Translations under genes and position numbers: made by a program
Notes under the pieces: model-generated
The model's input: the letters and a program-made list of their open reading frames with translations, nothing else
What the model was told of the DNA's origin: nothing
The model's database searches: none
In this document: positions 1 to 8,459 of the stretch, in pieces
Layout: each line of letters starts with the position of its first letter
How positions within the stretch are numbered: position 1 is the first letter of the stretch
Origin: Pseudomonas fluorescens
GTDB taxonomy: Bacteria; Pseudomonadota; Gammaproteobacteria; Pseudomonadales; Pseudomonadaceae
Direction: 5' to 3'
Length of the DNA: 64,000 nt
Assembly: GCF_902497995.1 (NCBI RefSeq)
Contig: NZ_CABVII010000018.1
Span: forward strand, 62,001 to 126,000

Positions 1-136
1 TTATCTCGGTCACCAGGGCTTTGTTACCTTCAGCCATCCGAAGCCGGTACTGCGCGCCGCAGACGGTCCGGACATCACGCGGCCACCGTTCACCGAGCAG
101 GTGCGGCAGATGGTGGACGCGATGATCAAGCGCTAA
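1..136 (+). CDS. Aldehyde dehydrogenase, C-terminal fragment (coniferyl-aldehyde DH type)
   Basis: The window opens inside this gene; 44 codons and the stop are visible. The tail reads G-H-x-GF-x-TFS-x-x-KPVL, then RPPF about 12 residues later. That is the ending I associate with coniferyl-aldehyde dehydrogenases of the NAD(P)-dependent aldehyde dehydrogenase superfamily. The catalytic Cys and Glu lie outside the window, so activity cannot be judged. A hairpin with a T-run follows, which closes its transcript. It would fit as the aldehyde-oxidising step before the acyl-CoA genes that follow, but those are a separate transcription unit. Family assignment is fair; substrate is not known. Confidence 0.6.
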   Translation, partial: YLGHQGFVTFSHPKPVLRAADGPDITRPPFTEQVRQMVDAMIKR

Positions 137-165
137 ACCCCGAACCTGTAGCGCTCATCGGTGGG

Positions 166-199
166 AACCGCTGTGCGCTGTTTTTTAGCGGTTTTTTTG
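166..199 (+). terminator. Rho-independent terminator
   Basis: Arms AACCGCT (166-172) and AGCGGTT (187-193) are perfectly complementary with a 14-nt loop, and the right arm runs into a T-tract. It lies 30 nt after the aldehyde dehydrogenase stop. The long loop lowers confidence. Confidence 0.55.
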
Positions 200-202
200 A
201 AT

Positions 203-292
203 TAGGAGCGAGGCTTGCCCGCGAAGGACGATGACGCGGTGCACCAGGCACACCGCGGCGCCTGGTTCGCCGGCAAGCCTGGCTCCTACAGG
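203..292. repeat. REP palindrome pair
   Basis: Two inverted copies of the Pseudomonas REP core face each other: TTAGGAGCGAGGCTTGCC at the left and its near-complement GGCAAGCCTGGCTCCTAC at the right. A nested hairpin (GCGGTG..CACCGC) fills the middle. It sits between convergent gene ends, where such elements usually lie. The same core recurs near 21.3, 33.6 and 46.7 kb. Confidence 0.85.
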
Positions 293-301
293 GTTCGTGG
301 T

Positions 302-949
302 TCAGTCGCAGGGCGAGGTCAGCAGGGTCTTGATGAGTCGAAGCAGTTGTTTATGCAACAGCGCCGGGTCAGCCGTCGATGGATCGAGCAGCAGCTGCAG
401 CATCATGCCGCGCATCGTGCCAATCAGCACGGTGGCGGTTGTCAGTGGATCGTTGTCGGTATGGATCTCGCCGTTGCCGATGCCGATTTCGATTTGTTTG
501 GCGAGGGTCATTCGCACTGAATTGTTGTACTCGGCCAGTATCGCTGCGGACTCCGATTCAACCGTCACGCCCTCTGCCATCAAGGCGAGCAAAGCGCGGG
601 CGTTGGTCCATTCGGCGTCGTCGCGCAGGAAGTATGCATCGATGTAGCCGAGCAAGGTGTCCAGTCCGGGCTGGCGTCGGGGCGCCTTGTCCTCGACGAC
701 GCCCATGAACCTGGTATTGACGAACCCGGCCAACGCACGTAGCAGGCCGGCTTTGGTGCCGAAGTGATGCGCTGCCAGGCCGCGACTGTAACCGGCCTGC
801 AGACCCACTTCGGCCAAGGTGAGGCCAATCCAGCCCTTGCGCGCGACGATCTGGCGTGCGGCCTCCAGCATGCATTGTTCGGCTTCGGTGCGCCGCTCCA
901 CCTGGGTTCGGCGGGTGCTGTGGGATGTGCTTTGGTCGGGAGTATCCAT
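302..949 (-). CDS. TetR-family transcriptional regulator
   Basis: 215 aa. The N-terminal helix-turn-helix (about residues 25-65; core LTLAEVGLQAGYSRGLAAHHF) is a typical TetR DNA-binding domain, followed by an all-helical ligand domain. The start was set at the ATG at 949 because it lies 10 nt after the enoyl-CoA hydratase stop and gives normal family length; the open frame extends further upstream but only through the hydratase gene. It is the second gene of a two-gene operon divergent from the acyl-CoA dehydrogenases. It probably represses both arms through the palindrome at 1828-1847, with an acyl-CoA as a plausible inducer (inference). Confidence 0.9.
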   Translation of the reverse strand: MDTPDQSTSHSTRRTQVERRTEAEQCMLEAARQIVARKGWIGLTLAEVGLQAGYSRGLAAHHFGTKAGLLRALAGFVNTRFMGVVEDKAPRRQPGLDTLLGYIDAYFLRDDAEWTNARALLALMAEGVTVESESAAILAEYNNSVRMTLAKQIEIGIGNGEIHTDNDPLTTATVLIGTMRGMMLQLLLDPSTADPALLHKQLLRLIKTLLTSPCD

Positions 950-959
950 GGGCGAGTTA

Positions 960-1748
960 TCAGGTACCGGTGAATTCAGGATCGCGACGCTCGCGCATCG
1001 CCTTGTTGCCCTCGGCAAAGTCGTTGGTGAGGACCTGCCACTCTTGTTCCGAGGCCTCGCGGTCGATGATCGCATCCACTGCATCGGCGAGGCCGGCTCG
1101 TAGCGTCTGGCGGCTCGACATGACGGCAAGAGGGGCGCTCTTGGCGATTTCTTCAGCCAGGGCGCGGGCAGCCTGACGCTCTTCGCCAGGCTCGGCCAGC
1201 ACATCCGCCAAACCGATGCGCACGGCTTGCGCACCATCGATACGACGGCCGGTGGCGATCAACAGGGAAGCCATCTGGAGGCCGACGACGCGCGGCAGCG
1301 TAACAGAAATGCCGAAGCCCTGGTGCATGCCCAGGCGATTGAAATTGGCAGAGAAACGGGCCTTCTCGCTGGTGACGCGGTAGTCGCCCACCAGTGCCAG
1401 GCCCAGGCCTCCACCAATGGCGGCACCTTCTACCACGACGATCAGTGGCTTGGCCGTGCGGAACAGGCGCACGGCGTGTTTATACAACTTGCGCGGGAGA
1501 ATTTTTTCGCCGTTCTGCCCCAATCCACTGAAGTCGGCGCCGGCACAGAAGGTCTTGCCTTCGGCCTGCAGGATAACGACGCGGCACGCCGGCAACTGGT
1601 CCAGATAGGCCAGTGCCGCCACCAGATCCATGATCAATTCCTGATCGAAGAAGTTCAGTGGCGGACGGCTGAACTCTAGCGTGGCCACGTGCCCTTGCAG
1701 ATCAAGGGTCAAGCCGCGGCCGGGAGTGAAGGGGGTGAAAGTAGTCAT
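960..1748 (-). CDS. Enoyl-CoA hydratase/isomerase family protein
   Basis: 262 aa, crotonase fold. The oxyanion-hole segments are visible: CAGADFSGLG near residues 67-76 and GAAIGGGLGLAL near 108-119. The start at 1748 is preceded by ACGGAGC at good spacing; an in-frame ATG 30 nt upstream lacks a ribosome site. Crotonases hydrate or isomerise enoyl-CoA esters in beta-oxidation-like pathways. It is co-transcribed with the TetR gene and divergent from two acyl-CoA dehydrogenases, so it probably takes the enoyl-CoA they make. Exact reaction (hydratase, isomerase or lyase) is open. Confidence 0.88.
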   Translation of the reverse strand: MTTFTPFTPGRGLTLDLQGHVATLEFSRPPLNFFDQELIMDLVAALAYLDQLPACRVVILQAEGKTFCAGADFSGLGQNGEKILPRKLYKHAVRLFRTAKPLIVVVEGAAIGGGLGLALVGDYRVTSEKARFSANFNRLGMHQGFGISVTLPRVVGLQMASLLIATGRRIDGAQAVRIGLADVLAEPGEERQAARALAEEIAKSAPLAVMSSRQTLRAGLADAVDAIIDREASEQEWQVLTNDFAEGNKAMRERRDPEFTGT

Positions 1749-1827
1749 CAGATGCTCCGTAAAACTGAAGAAATCCACGGGATCGATGGTGCTTGATCCC
1801 GTTGCGAGAATGCTGATAGCTTAGTTG

Positions 1828-1847
1828 CTTGCTGGTCGACCAACAAG
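1828..1847. promoter_or_regulatory. Palindromic operator, probable TetR site
   Basis: CTTGCTGGTCGACCAACAAG is a 20-bp palindrome with a single mismatched pair, centred on TCGA. It lies in the 142-bp divergent intergenic region between the enoyl-CoA hydratase/TetR operon and the acyl-CoA dehydrogenase operon, 44 bp before the latter's start. Size, symmetry and position are those of a TetR-family operator. Binding by the adjacent regulator is inferred. Confidence 0.75.
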
Positions 1848-1890
1848 TGTATTGATCGACTATCCCTAAAAAATCCAATGAGCAGAAACC

Positions 1891-3033
1891 ATGCAGGCAC
1901 TCGATATCAGGCCTTGTAGGCTGGACGCCAAGACGCAAGCGCTGCGTGCAGAGGTCCGTACTTTTCTCGCCGAAGAGCTCAAGCACTATTCGCCGGCCGA
2001 TCGCGCCAAAGGGCTCGTCGGCCTAGTACCGGAATTCACCCGCAAGCTGGGCGAGCGCGGCTGGCTGGGCATGACCTGGCCCAAGCGCTACGGCGGTCAC
2101 GAGCGTAGTGCGCTGGAGCGCTACGTGGTGTTGGAGGAACTGCTCGCGGCAGGCGCGCCGGTGGGGGCGCACTGGGTGGCCGAACGCCAGAGCGGCCCGT
2201 TGTTGATCAAATTCTCTCCGGAGGTTTTGGCCCCGCAGATTGTCCCGGGCATTGCCCGCGGCGAAACGCTTCTGGCGATCGGCATGAGTGAGCCCGACGT
2301 CGGCTCCGACCTGGCGGCCGTGCGCACCCGTGCGGAAAAAACCGACGGCGGCTGGATCGTCAACGGCAGCAAGGTCTGGACTTCGGGCGCCCATCTGGCC
2401 CACTACATGATCACGCTGCTGCGTACCGGGCCGAAGGAGGAGGGCAATCGCCGCGCAGGCTTGTCGCAACTGCTGATCGACCTCAAGGCCCCCGGCGTGA
2501 CCGTGCGCCCGATCTACAACATGCTCGGCGAGCATGATTTCAATGAAGTGTTCCTGGAAAACGTCTTCGTTCCCGATGATTTCGTCATCGGCGAGGTGGG
2601 CAATGGCTGGCTGCAGGTCACCGCGGAACTGGCGTTGGAGCGCAGTGGTCCGGAGCGCTACCTGAGCAGCACCCAGCTGTATCTGGCGATGCTTGACGAG
2701 GCCGACCCGCAAGACACTCGACATGCGGTCAGCCTCGGCCGTCTGGCGGCACGCTATGCCGCGCTGCGGCAGATGTCGCTGGGCGTCGCCGGCATGCTCG
2801 CCCGTGGAGAAAATCCAGCCATCCCGGCGACGGTGGTCAAGGACCAGGGCGCCTTGCTCGAACAGGCCATTCCGGAAGTCGCTCACGATCTGTTCGGTGA
2901 TCAGCGTGAGCCCGGTTCCGACCTCGACCAGGTGATGCGCTTCCTGACTCAGAGCGCGCCGTCCTTCTCGCTGCGGGGCGGCACTCGTGAAATTCTGCGC
3001 GGCATTATTGCCGGAGGCCTTGGACTGCGATGA
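1891..3033 (+). CDS. Acyl-CoA dehydrogenase, large-type subunit
   Basis: 380 aa with the usual order: N-terminal helical domain, middle beta domain (AIGMSEPDVGSDLAAVRT, then the KVWTSGAH segment), C-terminal helical domain. FAD-dependent desaturation of acyl-CoA is the family reaction. The C-terminal motif, usually YEGT-x-x-I, reads GGTREILRG here, so the canonical catalytic Glu is replaced by Gly. The stop overlaps the next dehydrogenase start by ATGA. A pair of dissimilar, coupled dehydrogenases suggests a heteromeric enzyme of the kind known for steroid and branched substrates, with the base supplied elsewhere (inference). The site before the ATG is weak. Confidence 0.88.
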   Translation: MQALDIRPCRLDAKTQALRAEVRTFLAEELKHYSPADRAKGLVGLVPEFTRKLGERGWLGMTWPKRYGGHERSALERYVVLEELLAAGAPVGAHWVAERQSGPLLIKFSPEVLAPQIVPGIARGETLLAIGMSEPDVGSDLAAVRTRAEKTDGGWIVNGSKVWTSGAHLAHYMITLLRTGPKEEGNRRAGLSQLLIDLKAPGVTVRPIYNMLGEHDFNEVFLENVFVPDDFVIGEVGNGWLQVTAELALERSGPERYLSSTQLYLAMLDEADPQDTRHAVSLGRLAARYAALRQMSLGVAGMLARGENPAIPATVVKDQGALLEQAIPEVAHDLFGDQREPGSDLDQVMRFLTQSAPSFSLRGGTREILRGIIAGGLGLR

Positions 3034-4151
3034 ATACAACGATCAATCACCAGGGTGCGGACGACGGCATCCCTTCAGAAATGCAATCCATGATCGCCGA
3101 CAGTGTCGAGCGCCTGTTCGCCAGGCAGGTCACGCGTGAATTGCTCGAACGCTTCGATGACGGCCACCGGGCCGAGTCGCTGTGGCAGATGGTCGTCGAC
3201 AATGGCCTGCCCGGCGCGCTGGTCGCGGAAGCCGCTGGCGGCAGCGGTGCCAGCTGGCTCGAAGCCAGTCCGGTGCTGCACGCCATCGGCTATTGGCAGG
3301 CGCCTCTGCCGTTGGCGGAAACCATGCTCGGTGCAGCACTGTTGGCCCACGCCGGGATGGAAGTGCCGGAAGGGCCGATCACCCTGATTCAGGCCGGCCG
3401 CCTGGGCGATCTGCAACTGGAAAAAGAGGGGACGCATCTGAACGGCCGAGCCGTCAATGTGCCGTGGGCGCGCAGTTGTCGCTGGGCCGTCGTTGCCGAT
3501 GACCAGCGTCTGGCGCTGGTCGACCTGCGCCAGGCGGCCATCACCTTGGCAGCCGGTAGCAATATTGCCGATGAAGAGCGCGATACGCTGGTTTTCGCCA
3601 ACGCCAGCAGTCTGGCCACCGGTCAACTGCAACTGGCCGATCTGCACGAGCCGGTGTGGCATCTCGGTGCTTTGATACGCGCTTGCACGCTGGTTGGCGC
3701 GCTTGAAGCCGCGGTCGACAAGGCGGTGCTGTACGCCAATGAACGCGTGCAATTCGGCAAGCCGATCGGCAAGCAACAGGTATTGCAGCAATACCTGGCA
3801 CAAATGGCCGGTGCCACGGGCGCTGCACGAATGGCTGTGCAAGTTGCCTTGCGCAGCGCGAGCGACCTGTTCCTCGGAACGGCGGGCAGCCACAGCACGC
3901 TGGCGTTCGACATCGCGGTGGCCAAGGTGTGCACCGGCGAGGCCGCGACGCTGGCTGCGTCGGTGGTGCATCAGGTGCACGGCGCTATCGGTTTTACCCA
4001 TGAACACACCCTGCATTTTGCCACGCGTCGCCTTTGGTCCTGGCGTGATGAATTCGGCAGTGATGCGCATTGGGCCAAGGTGTTGGGGCAGGCGGCCATT
4101 GCCGCAGGTTCCGAGGGGTTCTGGGCAGGGCTGACCGATCGAAGTTTGTGA
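3030..4151 (+). CDS. Acyl-CoA dehydrogenase, partner subunit
   Basis: 373 aa. Divergent member of the acyl-CoA dehydrogenase family: the C-terminal half keeps NERVQFGKPIGKQQVLQQ and VVHQVHGAIGFTHEHTLHF, while the middle domain lacks the standard substrate-handling loops. The start overlaps the stop of the upstream dehydrogenase (ATGA), so the two are translationally coupled and likely form one complex. It probably contributes to FAD binding or the acyl pocket. It lies in the same operon as the alcohol dehydrogenase and racemase-like genes. Confidence 0.85.
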   Translation: MNTTINHQGADDGIPSEMQSMIADSVERLFARQVTRELLERFDDGHRAESLWQMVVDNGLPGALVAEAAGGSGASWLEASPVLHAIGYWQAPLPLAETMLGAALLAHAGMEVPEGPITLIQAGRLGDLQLEKEGTHLNGRAVNVPWARSCRWAVVADDQRLALVDLRQAAITLAAGSNIADEERDTLVFANASSLATGQLQLADLHEPVWHLGALIRACTLVGALEAAVDKAVLYANERVQFGKPIGKQQVLQQYLAQMAGATGAARMAVQVALRSASDLFLGTAGSHSTLAFDIAVAKVCTGEAATLAASVVHQVHGAIGFTHEHTLHFATRRLWSWRDEFGSDAHWAKVLGQAAIAAGSEGFWAGLTDRSL

Positions 4152-4238
4152 AGATTTTGCCTATTCAGTCATCGCGTGAGCGGCCTGAGCGCTTGCGTAA
4201 CCAAAACAAAAACAACAAATTTTTTATCGAGGTAAATC

Positions 4239-5324
4239 ATGAAAGCAGCCGTATTCCACACGCCGGGTTCCCCTTTGACGATCGAGGAAGTCGGGATCAG
4301 CAAACCGGGGCCGCGTGAAGTCCTGGTGCGCACTGTCGCTGTGGGTGTCTGTCATTCGGACCTGCATGTCGTCGACGGGATGTATCCGCATCCGGCCCCC
4401 GTGGTGCTTGGTCACGAGGCGGCCGGTATTGTCGAGCAGGTGGGTTCGGACGTACGCACCGTCAAACCGGGTGATCACGTGGTCACGTGCCTGTCGGTCT
4501 ACTGCGGCCATTGCGCCCATTGCGTCACCGGCCACTTGTCGCTGTGCGTATCGCCGGAGACCCGTCGCAGCAAGGGCGACGAACCACGCCTGACCTACGT
4601 GCAAAAACCCATGCCGCAATTTGCCAACCTGTCCGCCTACGCCGAACAGATGCTGGTCCATGAACATGCGCTGGTCGCCATCCGCCGTGACATGCCGCTT
4701 GACCGCGCCGCGCTGCTCGGATGCGCCGTCACTACCGGCACTGGCGCGGTGTTCAACAGTGCCAAAGTGCGCCCGGGTGAGACCGTGGCTGTACTGGGTT
4801 GCGGCGGCATTGGCCTGGCTGCAATCAACGGCGCGGTGCTGGCCGGTGCCGGCCGCATCATCGCCATCGACATGCTCGATTCGAAGCTGGAACTGGCCCG
4901 ACAGTTTGGTGCCACCGATGTCATCAACGCGAAGAATGGCGAGACGGTCCAACAGGTGATCGAGCTGACCAGAGGTGGCGTCGATCACTCGTTCGAATGC
5001 ATCGGCCTCAAGCAGACGGCCGAGCAGGCATTCGGCATGCTCAAACGCGGCGGCTGCGCCACGATCATCGGCATGATGAAACCGGGCACCAAGCTTGAGC
5101 TTGATCCTTTCCAGCTTCTGCAAGCCCGCCGAATTCAAGGGTCAATCATGGGTTCGAACCGTTTTCCGGTCGATCTGCCGAGCCTGACCGACTTCTATAT
5201 GCAGGGTCGGCTCAAGCTCGACGAGATGATTTCGCAGCGCATCAAACTGGAAGACATCAATATTGCCTTCGACGAGATGCGTCGCGGCGAGCTGGCACGC
5301 TCGGTGATTGTCTTCGACCAGTGA
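4239..5324 (+). CDS. Zinc-dependent alcohol dehydrogenase
   Basis: 361 aa, medium-chain dehydrogenase. Catalytic zinc ligands appear in GVCHSD and GHEAAG, and a structural-zinc Cys cluster in YCGHCAHCVTGHLSLC. The Rossmann motif GCGGIGLAAI follows at about 189-198. Such enzymes oxidise primary alcohols to aldehydes with NAD(P). GAGG lies just before the ATG. It follows the dehydrogenase pair after an 87-bp gap and precedes a racemase-like gene, which suggests entry of an alcohol substrate into a CoA-dependent pathway. It resembles aryl or terpene alcohol dehydrogenases in general layout, but the substrate cannot be read from sequence. Confidence 0.9.
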   Translation: MKAAVFHTPGSPLTIEEVGISKPGPREVLVRTVAVGVCHSDLHVVDGMYPHPAPVVLGHEAAGIVEQVGSDVRTVKPGDHVVTCLSVYCGHCAHCVTGHLSLCVSPETRRSKGDEPRLTYVQKPMPQFANLSAYAEQMLVHEHALVAIRRDMPLDRAALLGCAVTTGTGAVFNSAKVRPGETVAVLGCGGIGLAAINGAVLAGAGRIIAIDMLDSKLELARQFGATDVINAKNGETVQQVIELTRGGVDHSFECIGLKQTAEQAFGMLKRGGCATIIGMMKPGTKLELDPFQLLQARRIQGSIMGSNRFPVDLPSLTDFYMQGRLKLDEMISQRIKLEDINIAFDEMRRGELARSVIVFDQ

Positions 5325-5406
5325 GTGTCGGGTGAAGGGGCGGGCAGGGCTGAGCAGTCCTGGTCCCGACCTCCAATGCGCAACTGGACGAGAGAAGAGA
5401 ATCCTC

Positions 5407-6516
5407 ATGCTGGGCGACATCAAAATTGTAGAAATCTGCGGCATCGGCCCGGGGCCGTTTTGCGCTATGCATCTGGCAGACCTGGGAGCGCAGGTCATCG
5501 CCGTTGAGCGTGGCGAAGCTACCTCTGTTACCGGCGAGAAGAAAGCTGCGAAAAGCGCGATGAATCGTGGCAAGCGCTCCGTGATAGCCGATCTGAAAAC
5601 AGCCGAGGGGCGCGAGACCGTACTGAAACTGATCGAAAGCGCGGACGCGCTGATCGAAGGCATGCGCCCCGGCGTGATGGAGCGTCTCGGGTTGGGGCCA
5701 GAGGTCTTGCTGGCTCGCAATCCGAAGCTGGTCTACGGGCGTATGACGGGCTGGGGTCAGAGTGGCCCGATGGCGCAGGCGGCAGGTCACGACAACAACT
5801 ACATCTCGCTGTCAGGGGCAATGTACTACTGCGGGACCGAGGACGAAGCGCCGTCCTCGCCCATTACGCTGATCGGCGACATTGGCGGTGGGGCCCTTTA
5901 TCTTGCAATCGGTCTGCTGGCGGGCATCCTCAATGCGCGCACGACGGGTAAAGGCACCGTGGTCGATGCAGCCATCGTCGATGGCTCAGCGCACATGATG
6001 CAGCTGTTGTTGTCGATGGTGCCCCGTGGCGGGATTCGAGAGCAGCGGGGCAAGAGCATGCATGATGGCTCCCATTTCTATGCCACGTACCGTTGCGCGG
6101 ATGGCCACTACATTTCCCTGGGGTCCATGGAGCCACAGTTCTATGCGCTACTCCTGGAAAAACTGGAGCTGGGCGACGACCCTCGCTTCGCCAGGCAATG
6201 GGACATGAGTCATTGGGGAGAAATGCGTTCAGCGTTCGAGACAATCTTCAGCAGCCGTACGCGCGAGCAATGGTGTGAGCTGCTCGAAGGGACAGACGTG
6301 TGCTTCGCTCCGGTCCTCAGCCCGCAGGAGTCTTCCAGGCATCCGCACATGGCCCAGAGAGAGGTGTATTTCGAGCGTGACGGCATGTTGCAGGCCCACC
6401 CGGCACCTCGTTTTGATGGCCGAGTGGTCCTGCCGGGGATGATACCGACGCGTGGCGAACATACAGAGCAAGTCAGGGCGGTGCTTGACGCCGATAACGA
6501 GGGTCTTTGGTTATGA
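5407..6516 (+). CDS. CaiB/BaiF family protein, alpha-methylacyl-CoA racemase-like
   Basis: 369 aa, family III CoA-transferase fold. Two stretches match the racemase branch: GRMTGWGQSGP and, straight after, AGHDNNYISLSG, which carries the catalytic His-Asp context of alpha-methylacyl-CoA racemases. Those enzymes epimerise 2-methyl-branched acyl-CoAs so that stereospecific dehydrogenases can use them. The start at 5407 follows GAGAAGAGAA; the longer open frame upstream runs into the alcohol dehydrogenase gene. A true CoA-transferase activity is the alternative. With acyl-CoA dehydrogenases and a hydratase alongside, degradation of a methyl-branched (isoprenoid-type) substrate is a reasonable guess. 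Confidence 0.82.
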   Translation: MLGDIKIVEICGIGPGPFCAMHLADLGAQVIAVERGEATSVTGEKKAAKSAMNRGKRSVIADLKTAEGRETVLKLIESADALIEGMRPGVMERLGLGPEVLLARNPKLVYGRMTGWGQSGPMAQAAGHDNNYISLSGAMYYCGTEDEAPSSPITLIGDIGGGALYLAIGLLAGILNARTTGKGTVVDAAIVDGSAHMMQLLLSMVPRGGIREQRGKSMHDGSHFYATYRCADGHYISLGSMEPQFYALLLEKLELGDDPRFARQWDMSHWGEMRSAFETIFSSRTREQWCELLEGTDVCFAPVLSPQESSRHPHMAQREVYFERDGMLQAHPAPRFDGRVVLPGMIPTRGEHTEQVRAVLDADNEGLWL

Positions 6517-6675
6517 AGCGTCGCTTGAATGGTTTCGGATAGCCTGGCTAAGCAATTCTCCTCGGACTTCCTTGACACCTGATGACTGCGTTTGGCCGAT
6601 TCTGTCTATCGCGATGGGCCACTAACGCCCCCCTGGCGAACTCACGAGTCACCTGCGGTTTTGCGTAGATGAAAA

Positions 6676-6704
6676 TTGACAATAGTATTTTAAGGTATAA
6701 GGAT
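6676..6704 (+). promoter_or_regulatory. Possible sigma-70 promoter of tsdBA
   Basis: A consensus -35 TTGACA (6676-6681) lies in an AT-rich stretch about 130 bp before tsdB, with TATAAG and AAGGAT as possible but poorly spaced -10 elements. TAAGGATATTCCTAA (6698-6712) overlaps it and is an imperfect palindrome, so it may be a regulator site. The rest of 6517-6813 shows no gene. Confidence 0.35.
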
Positions 6705-6813
6705 ATTCCTAAAAAATATTACAGCGTGATCTATCGCTTTCTATCTACACTCCTCGCATGGGACATAAGTAGTTGGCTGACGCTGTGAATTAGCCGAAAA
6801 GGAGTTCAGAACC

Positions 6814-7479
6814 GTGAGTCTTGCAACGAGATTCGGTCTCAAGACCAGCATTGGCGCCTGTGTTTTCATGCTGGCGACCGCAGCAAACGCCGAGCCCCAA
6901 GGGCAGAAAATCTACACCCAAGGGGGCGAGTCCCCTGCAGCCATGGCCTGCGCCACCTGTCATGGCGCCAATGGGATGGGCACCGATAGCGCAGGATTTC
7001 CCCGTCTGGCGGGCCTGCCACAGGGTTACCTGGTCAAGCAGCTTGAGGATTTTCGCTCAGGCAAGCGGGCCAACGCCGTGATGCAACCCATCGCAGTGGC
7101 ACTTAACGATACCGAAGGCAAGGCTGTTGCCAGCTACCTGGGTGCAATGGCTATCGCTGCGCCGAGTGTTGATCTGGATCCCGCAGGAAGTAATGGCAGC
7201 GCTGCTGAAAAGCTGGTGAAACAAGGAGACTGGAGTCGTAATATTCCATCCTGTGTGGCTTGTCACGGGGTGGGTAACCGCGGCGTGGGAGAAAGTTTTC
7301 CTCCGCTCGTTGGCCAGTCCGGCGCCTACATCGCAGCACAGTTGAATGCCTGGCGCAGTGGTACGCGCAAGAATGATCCAAATGACTTGATGAGTCATAT
7401 CGCGCGCTCGCTGAGTGACACCGAAATTCAAGACTTGTCAGCCTATTTCGCCAGCCTGGGCGGGGAGGCTAAACAATGA
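6814..7479 (+). CDS. tsdB: Diheme cytochrome c, TsdB-like electron acceptor
   Basis: 221 aa with GTG start, preceded by AAGGAG at good distance. Signal peptide with a likely cut after ANA (residue 26), then two c-type heme sites: CATCH at 46-50 and CVACH at 147-151, each followed by a similar about 85-residue domain as in cytochrome c4. Periplasmic. It overlaps the next gene by ATGA. In other bacteria TsdB is the diheme partner that takes electrons from thiosulfate dehydrogenase TsdA and passes them to the respiratory chain. The assignment rests on the fold and the neighbour. Confidence 0.82.
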   Translation: MSLATRFGLKTSIGACVFMLATAANAEPQGQKIYTQGGESPAAMACATCHGANGMGTDSAGFPRLAGLPQGYLVKQLEDFRSGKRANAVMQPIAVALNDTEGKAVASYLGAMAIAAPSVDLDPAGSNGSAAEKLVKQGDWSRNIPSCVACHGVGNRGVGESFPPLVGQSGAYIAAQLNAWRSGTRKNDPNDLMSHIARSLSDTEIQDLSAYFASLGGEAKQ

Positions 7480-8459
7480 ACTTTCCAGCGCAAATACTGC
7501 TCACCGTAGCGATAGCCGTGCCGCTTCTGGTTGCGAAGACGTTTTACGAAGAGCGCGACATGGCGCCCATGGCGAAGGACTCGGTCGCACATCCAAGCGT
7601 TGGCAATGCTCACAACGATTCAGTAGTGGCGGGCGAGCCGGCCAGGCAATCCAGCCCTTCGGTATTTACTCCACCGCAAGAGGCGGAGCTGCCAGACAAT
7701 GCATTCGGGGTGCTGGTGCGGGAAGGGCGGGATATTTTCATCAATACCCAGAAAAATGCCCCTGAGTTTGTGGGTAACGGACTTAACTGCAGCAATTGCC
7801 ACCTCGATCAAGGTCGTAAGGCAGGGTCTGCTCCTCTTTGGGGCGCTTATGGCATGTACCCGGCCTATCGAAAAAAGAACGACAAGGTCAATACGTTTAC
7901 CGAGCGCATGCAGGGTTGCTTCGAATTCAGCATGAACGGCAAGGCACCTTCCAGTGATAGCCATGTGATGAAAGCGCTCGGCACCTATGCCTATTGGCTC
8001 GCGACCAAAGCGCCTGTGGGCGAGGACCTTCCAGGGCGGCTCTATCCTGTTATCCCTGCCCCTGAAAAAGGCTTCGATCTGGTTAAAGGGAAACAGATTT
8101 ATGCCGGACAATGCTCCATCTGCCATGGCGGGGAAGGGCAGGGCCAGAAGTCCGCAGGCGTGTTCGTATTTCCGCCGCTTTGGGGCAAGGACTCTTACAA
8201 CTGGGGGGCGGGGATGCACCGTATCAATACTGCCGCCGGTTTTATCAAGCAAAACATGCCGCTAGGTAAGGGCGGTTCCCTGACGGATGACGAAGCCTGG
8301 CATGTCGCCGCCTACATCAATAGCCATGAGCGACCTCAAGATCCGCGTCTGGTCGATGGCTCCGTTGAAAAGACCCGCAAGAAATACCATGAGGGCGACG
8401 GCGTAAACTTATACGGAGAGTCCGTTAATGGCGTGATGCTGGGGCAAGGCCTCAACTAA
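7476..8459 (+). CDS. tsdA: Thiosulfate dehydrogenase (tetrathionate-forming)
   Basis: 327 aa. An N-terminal hydrophobic segment (about 5-20) directs export; no clear AxA cut is seen, so it may stay anchored. Two heme-binding motifs, CSNCH (105-109) and CSICH (213-217). Between them is QGCFEFSMNGK with Cys148, the position where TsdA enzymes carry the unusual axial Cys of the active-site heme. TsdA couples two thiosulfates to tetrathionate and releases two electrons. The coupling to tsdB (ATGA) supports the call. A generic diheme cytochrome is the alternative, but the Cys motif argues against it. Confidence 0.85.
   Translation: MNFPAQILLTVAIAVPLLVAKTFYEERDMAPMAKDSVAHPSVGNAHNDSVVAGEPARQSSPSVFTPPQEAELPDNAFGVLVREGRDIFINTQKNAPEFVGNGLNCSNCHLDQGRKAGSAPLWGAYGMYPAYRKKNDKVNTFTERMQGCFEFSMNGKAPSSDSHVMKALGTYAYWLATKAPVGEDLPGRLYPVIPAPEKGFDLVKGKQIYAGQCSICHGGEGQGQKSAGVFVFPPLWGKDSYNWGAGMHRINTAAGFIKQNMPLGKGGSLTDDEAWHVAAYINSHERPQDPRLVDGSVEKTRKKYHEGDGVNLYGESVNGVMLGQGLN

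Noticed and set aside
215..520. 101-codon plus-strand frame
   Set aside because: It starts inside a REP element and runs antisense to the TetR gene.
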